A DNA stretch of 34,796 bases from Prevotella sp. GTDB taxonomy: Bacteria > Bacteroidota > Bacteroidia > Bacteroidales > Bacteroidaceae. The stretch lies in assembly GCA_016285245.1 (NCBI GenBank), contig JAEEQH010000029.1:1-34796 (forward strand), in the 5' to 3' direction. Shown here one piece after another: positions 33,531 through 34,796 of this stretch. A program made the position numbers and the translations under genes. How positions within the stretch are numbered: the stretch's first letter is position 1; each line of letters begins with the position of its first letter. The notes under the pieces were generated by a model. That model did no database searches, was not told the origin of the DNA, and saw nothing but the letters and a program-made list of their open reading frames with translations.

Positions 33531-34406
33531 ATGAAGAAGTTCCTTGTCAAAACCTTGCTGTTCCTACTGCCCGTCGTCCTGCTCCTGGCGGCCATGGAGC
33601 TTTACGTGCGCCGACAGCCAAACACCTACCGGCAGAAAGACGAGTGGATGACGGCACATGCCCAGGATGTCGAGATACTGATGCTCGGCAATTCACACGG
33701 ATTCTATGGTCTCCGCCCGGACTGTTTCCAGCGCAAGGCATATAACCTCTGTCAGGTCTCACAGTCGTTGGAGTACGACGAGTACCTGCTCCTGCACTAT
33801 GCACCGCTTTACAAGCGACTGACGGACGTCCTGCTCATCGTCGACCATTCTGGTTTTTTCGATCTGCCGCTGGAGCAGACCGAACGTTTCCGGTGCACCT
33901 ACTACCGACTCTATATGGACTGTCCCAAACACCCCCTCTGGAGCCGTTATGGCTTTGAACTCTCAGATATGAGTGCCGTGAAGGAAAAACTCGCCAAGGA
34001 GACCACGCTTTGTGACAGTACGGGATGGAATCCTGCCTATACCGTCGACAGACGGGATGCCGACTACCTCTCCGACGACAATGTCGCCACGGCTGCCGAA
34101 CGCCACCGCTGCAAGGACTGGGATGTCGCTGCCGAGAACCGCCGTACCCTACAGCGCATAGCCCGCTGGTGCCGAGACCACCACCTGTGTCTGCTGCTGC
34201 TCCAGGCTCCCGTTACCCAGGCCTACCGCCAACGGATAGCACCCCACCAGCAGGAGTACCTCCGCAAGAGCGTGGAGAGCACCGGTGCTGCCGTCGCCGA
34301 CTACACCGCCGATCCTCGTTTCACCGACAACGACTTCTTCGATCCAGACCACCTGACGGACGCAGGAGCAGCGAAGTGGTCACGCATTCTTGCCACCCGC
34401 TTCTAA
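33531..34406 (+). CDS. Membrane-anchored SGNH/AlgJ-like O-acetylation partner
   Basis: 291 residues with an N-terminal membrane anchor or signal (about 5-22, LVKTLLFLLPVVLLLAAMEL). The rest resembles SGNH-type acetyltransferases: Ser55 in ILMLGNSHGFYG and Asp271/His274 in FFDPDHLTDAGAAKW complete the expected triad. It likely takes the acetyl group presented by the MBOAT protein and transfers it to a glycan in the periplasm. The acceptor is unknown. Last gene of the operon; hairpins follow. Confidence 0.82.
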   Translation: MKKFLVKTLLFLLPVVLLLAAMELYVRRQPNTYRQKDEWMTAHAQDVEILMLGNSHGFYGLRPDCFQRKAYNLCQVSQSLEYDEYLLLHYAPLYKRLTDVLLIVDHSGFFDLPLEQTERFRCTYYRLYMDCPKHPLWSRYGFELSDMSAVKEKLAKETTLCDSTGWNPAYTVDRRDADYLSDDNVATAAERHRCKDWDVAAENRRTLQRIARWCRDHHLCLLLLQAPVTQAYRQRIAPHQQEYLRKSVESTGAAVADYTADPRFTDNDFFDPDHLTDAGAAKWSRILATRF

Positions 34407-34450
34407 GGCCATCTGTTTTGCAATAAGTGCCACCTATTAAATAATAAGAG

Positions 34451-34472
34451 CCACTTATTCTAAAATAAGTGG
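34451..34472 (+). terminator. Hairpin after the SGNH gene, possible terminator
   Basis: CCACTTATT pairs perfectly with AATAAGTGG around CTAA. An alternative left partner, AATAAGTG, lies at 34422-34429. No clear T-run follows, so termination is tentative. Confidence 0.4.
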
Positions 34473-34487
34473 CGGGTATTGTGGTAT

Positions 34488-34695
34488 CAATGACAAATGA
34501 CAGAATGACAGTTTTGAAATGAGGGGTACTCAACATGTTTTTTCAGAATTCGAGAAAATAAGCAGTTAACAATTGTATATTTATTATAAACATATACACA
34601 TATATAAATATATATACATTTCTATTTTAATAGAAATCTCATTCCGACCCAACAACCCCTTTTGTTTGAAACTGTCATTCTGTCATTTGTCATTG
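34488..34695. repeat. MITE-like element: 27-bp perfect inverted repeats around an AT-rich core
   Basis: 34488-34514 and 34669-34695 are exact reverse complements (27 of 27). Each is built from ATGACA-type units with a 7-8 base period (ATGACAA, ATGACAGA, ATGACAG). The 154-base interior is strongly AT-rich and includes a 20-base palindrome. The layout parallels 3442-3625 although the sequences differ. Confidence 0.7.
34618..34637. repeat. 20-base AT palindrome
   Basis: ATTTCTATT and AATAGAAAT are perfect 9-bp arms around TT, inside the inverted-repeat element. Confidence 0.75.
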
Positions 34696-34796
34696 TGTCT
34701 TTCCCTGTATAGTGTTGACTCCCTCAGAGCCTTGATTTGTTACTGTTTTGTTAATTACTGTTTATTATACTGATTTTGTTGACTTATCTCTCTGAT

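Larger units (their letters stand above)
34407..34796. other. Repeat-rich, AT-rich intergenic region at the right edge
   Basis: 390 bases with no credible gene. It contains AATAAGTG-type hairpins just after the SGNH gene (34422-34472), a 27-bp inverted-repeat element (34488-34695) with AT-rich core, and about 100 bases of plain AT-rich DNA to the edge. Confidence 0.65.

Noticed and set aside
34573..34773. 66-codon frame at the right edge (MYIYYKHIHIYKYIYI...)
   Set aside because: A translation of AT-rich palindromic DNA within a repeat element; no protein features.

Overview
The window looks like a chromosomal piece of a Bacteroidales bacterium, most likely Prevotella or a close relative. 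Supporting evidence: (i) Bacteroidetes-type promoters (TTTG, a gap of 18-20 bases, TAnnTTTG) recur upstream of genes on both strands, while good Shine-Dalgarno sequences are absent; (ii) LpxC and FabZ are fused in one protein, with the order lpxD-lpxC/fabZ-lpxA; (iii) there is a pectin-degrading CAZyme cluster with a remnant of a hybrid two-component-type AraC domain; (iv) two proteins end in the '(Y)DLQGRxL...GLYIIDGHKIFVK'-type C-terminus common in this group. The genus is inferred, not proven.

Layout. 1-282: the 5' part of a HigB-type toxin gene running off the left edge. 616-13290: a plus-strand plant cell-wall (pectin) cluster: GH2 beta-galactosidase-like enzyme, GH140/DUF4038 apiosidase-like enzyme, a decayed regulator fragment, a decayed GH43 fragment, GH53 endo-galactanase, a giant CE12-CE8 esterase, and a GH43 arabinanase-like enzyme. 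Together these would trim galactan and arabinan side chains, apiose-containing RG-II chains, and acetyl and methyl esters. No SusC/SusD pair is visible and the local regulator is reduced to its DNA-binding end, so this part of the locus appears to be eroding. 13329-25767, mostly minus strand: housekeeping genes rplU-rpmA; a lipid A/cell-envelope operon lpxD-lpxC/fabZ-lpxA-miaA-PBP1; prfA-pyrF-HD phosphohydrolase; xseA-xseB. 25860-34406, plus strand: MATE exporter, cytidylate-kinase-like protein and YfcE-like phosphoesterase (stop/start overlaps), then rfbB (rmlB)-purT-fdtA-like isomerase-GNAT-MBOAT-SGNH, which looks like part of a surface-glycan sugar synthesis and O-acetylation operon.

The most unusual content is not protein coding. 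Short tandem repeats with a period of 7 bases (or 21 = 3 x 7), each locus with its own unit, sit in many intergenic gaps, and related microrepeats lie in frame inside GH2, GH43 and CE8 coding sequences. Twice (3442-3625 and 34488-34695) such arrays form perfect inverted repeats of 34 and 27 bp around an AT-rich palindromic core, like very small transposon-like or RNA-hairpin elements. Other points worth checking are a candidate small RNA (14175-14267, minus), a structured rplU leader, a divergent promoter pair giving almost leaderless xseA and MATE mRNAs, and two deletion scars in the pectin cluster, one with a visible 9-base microhomology.
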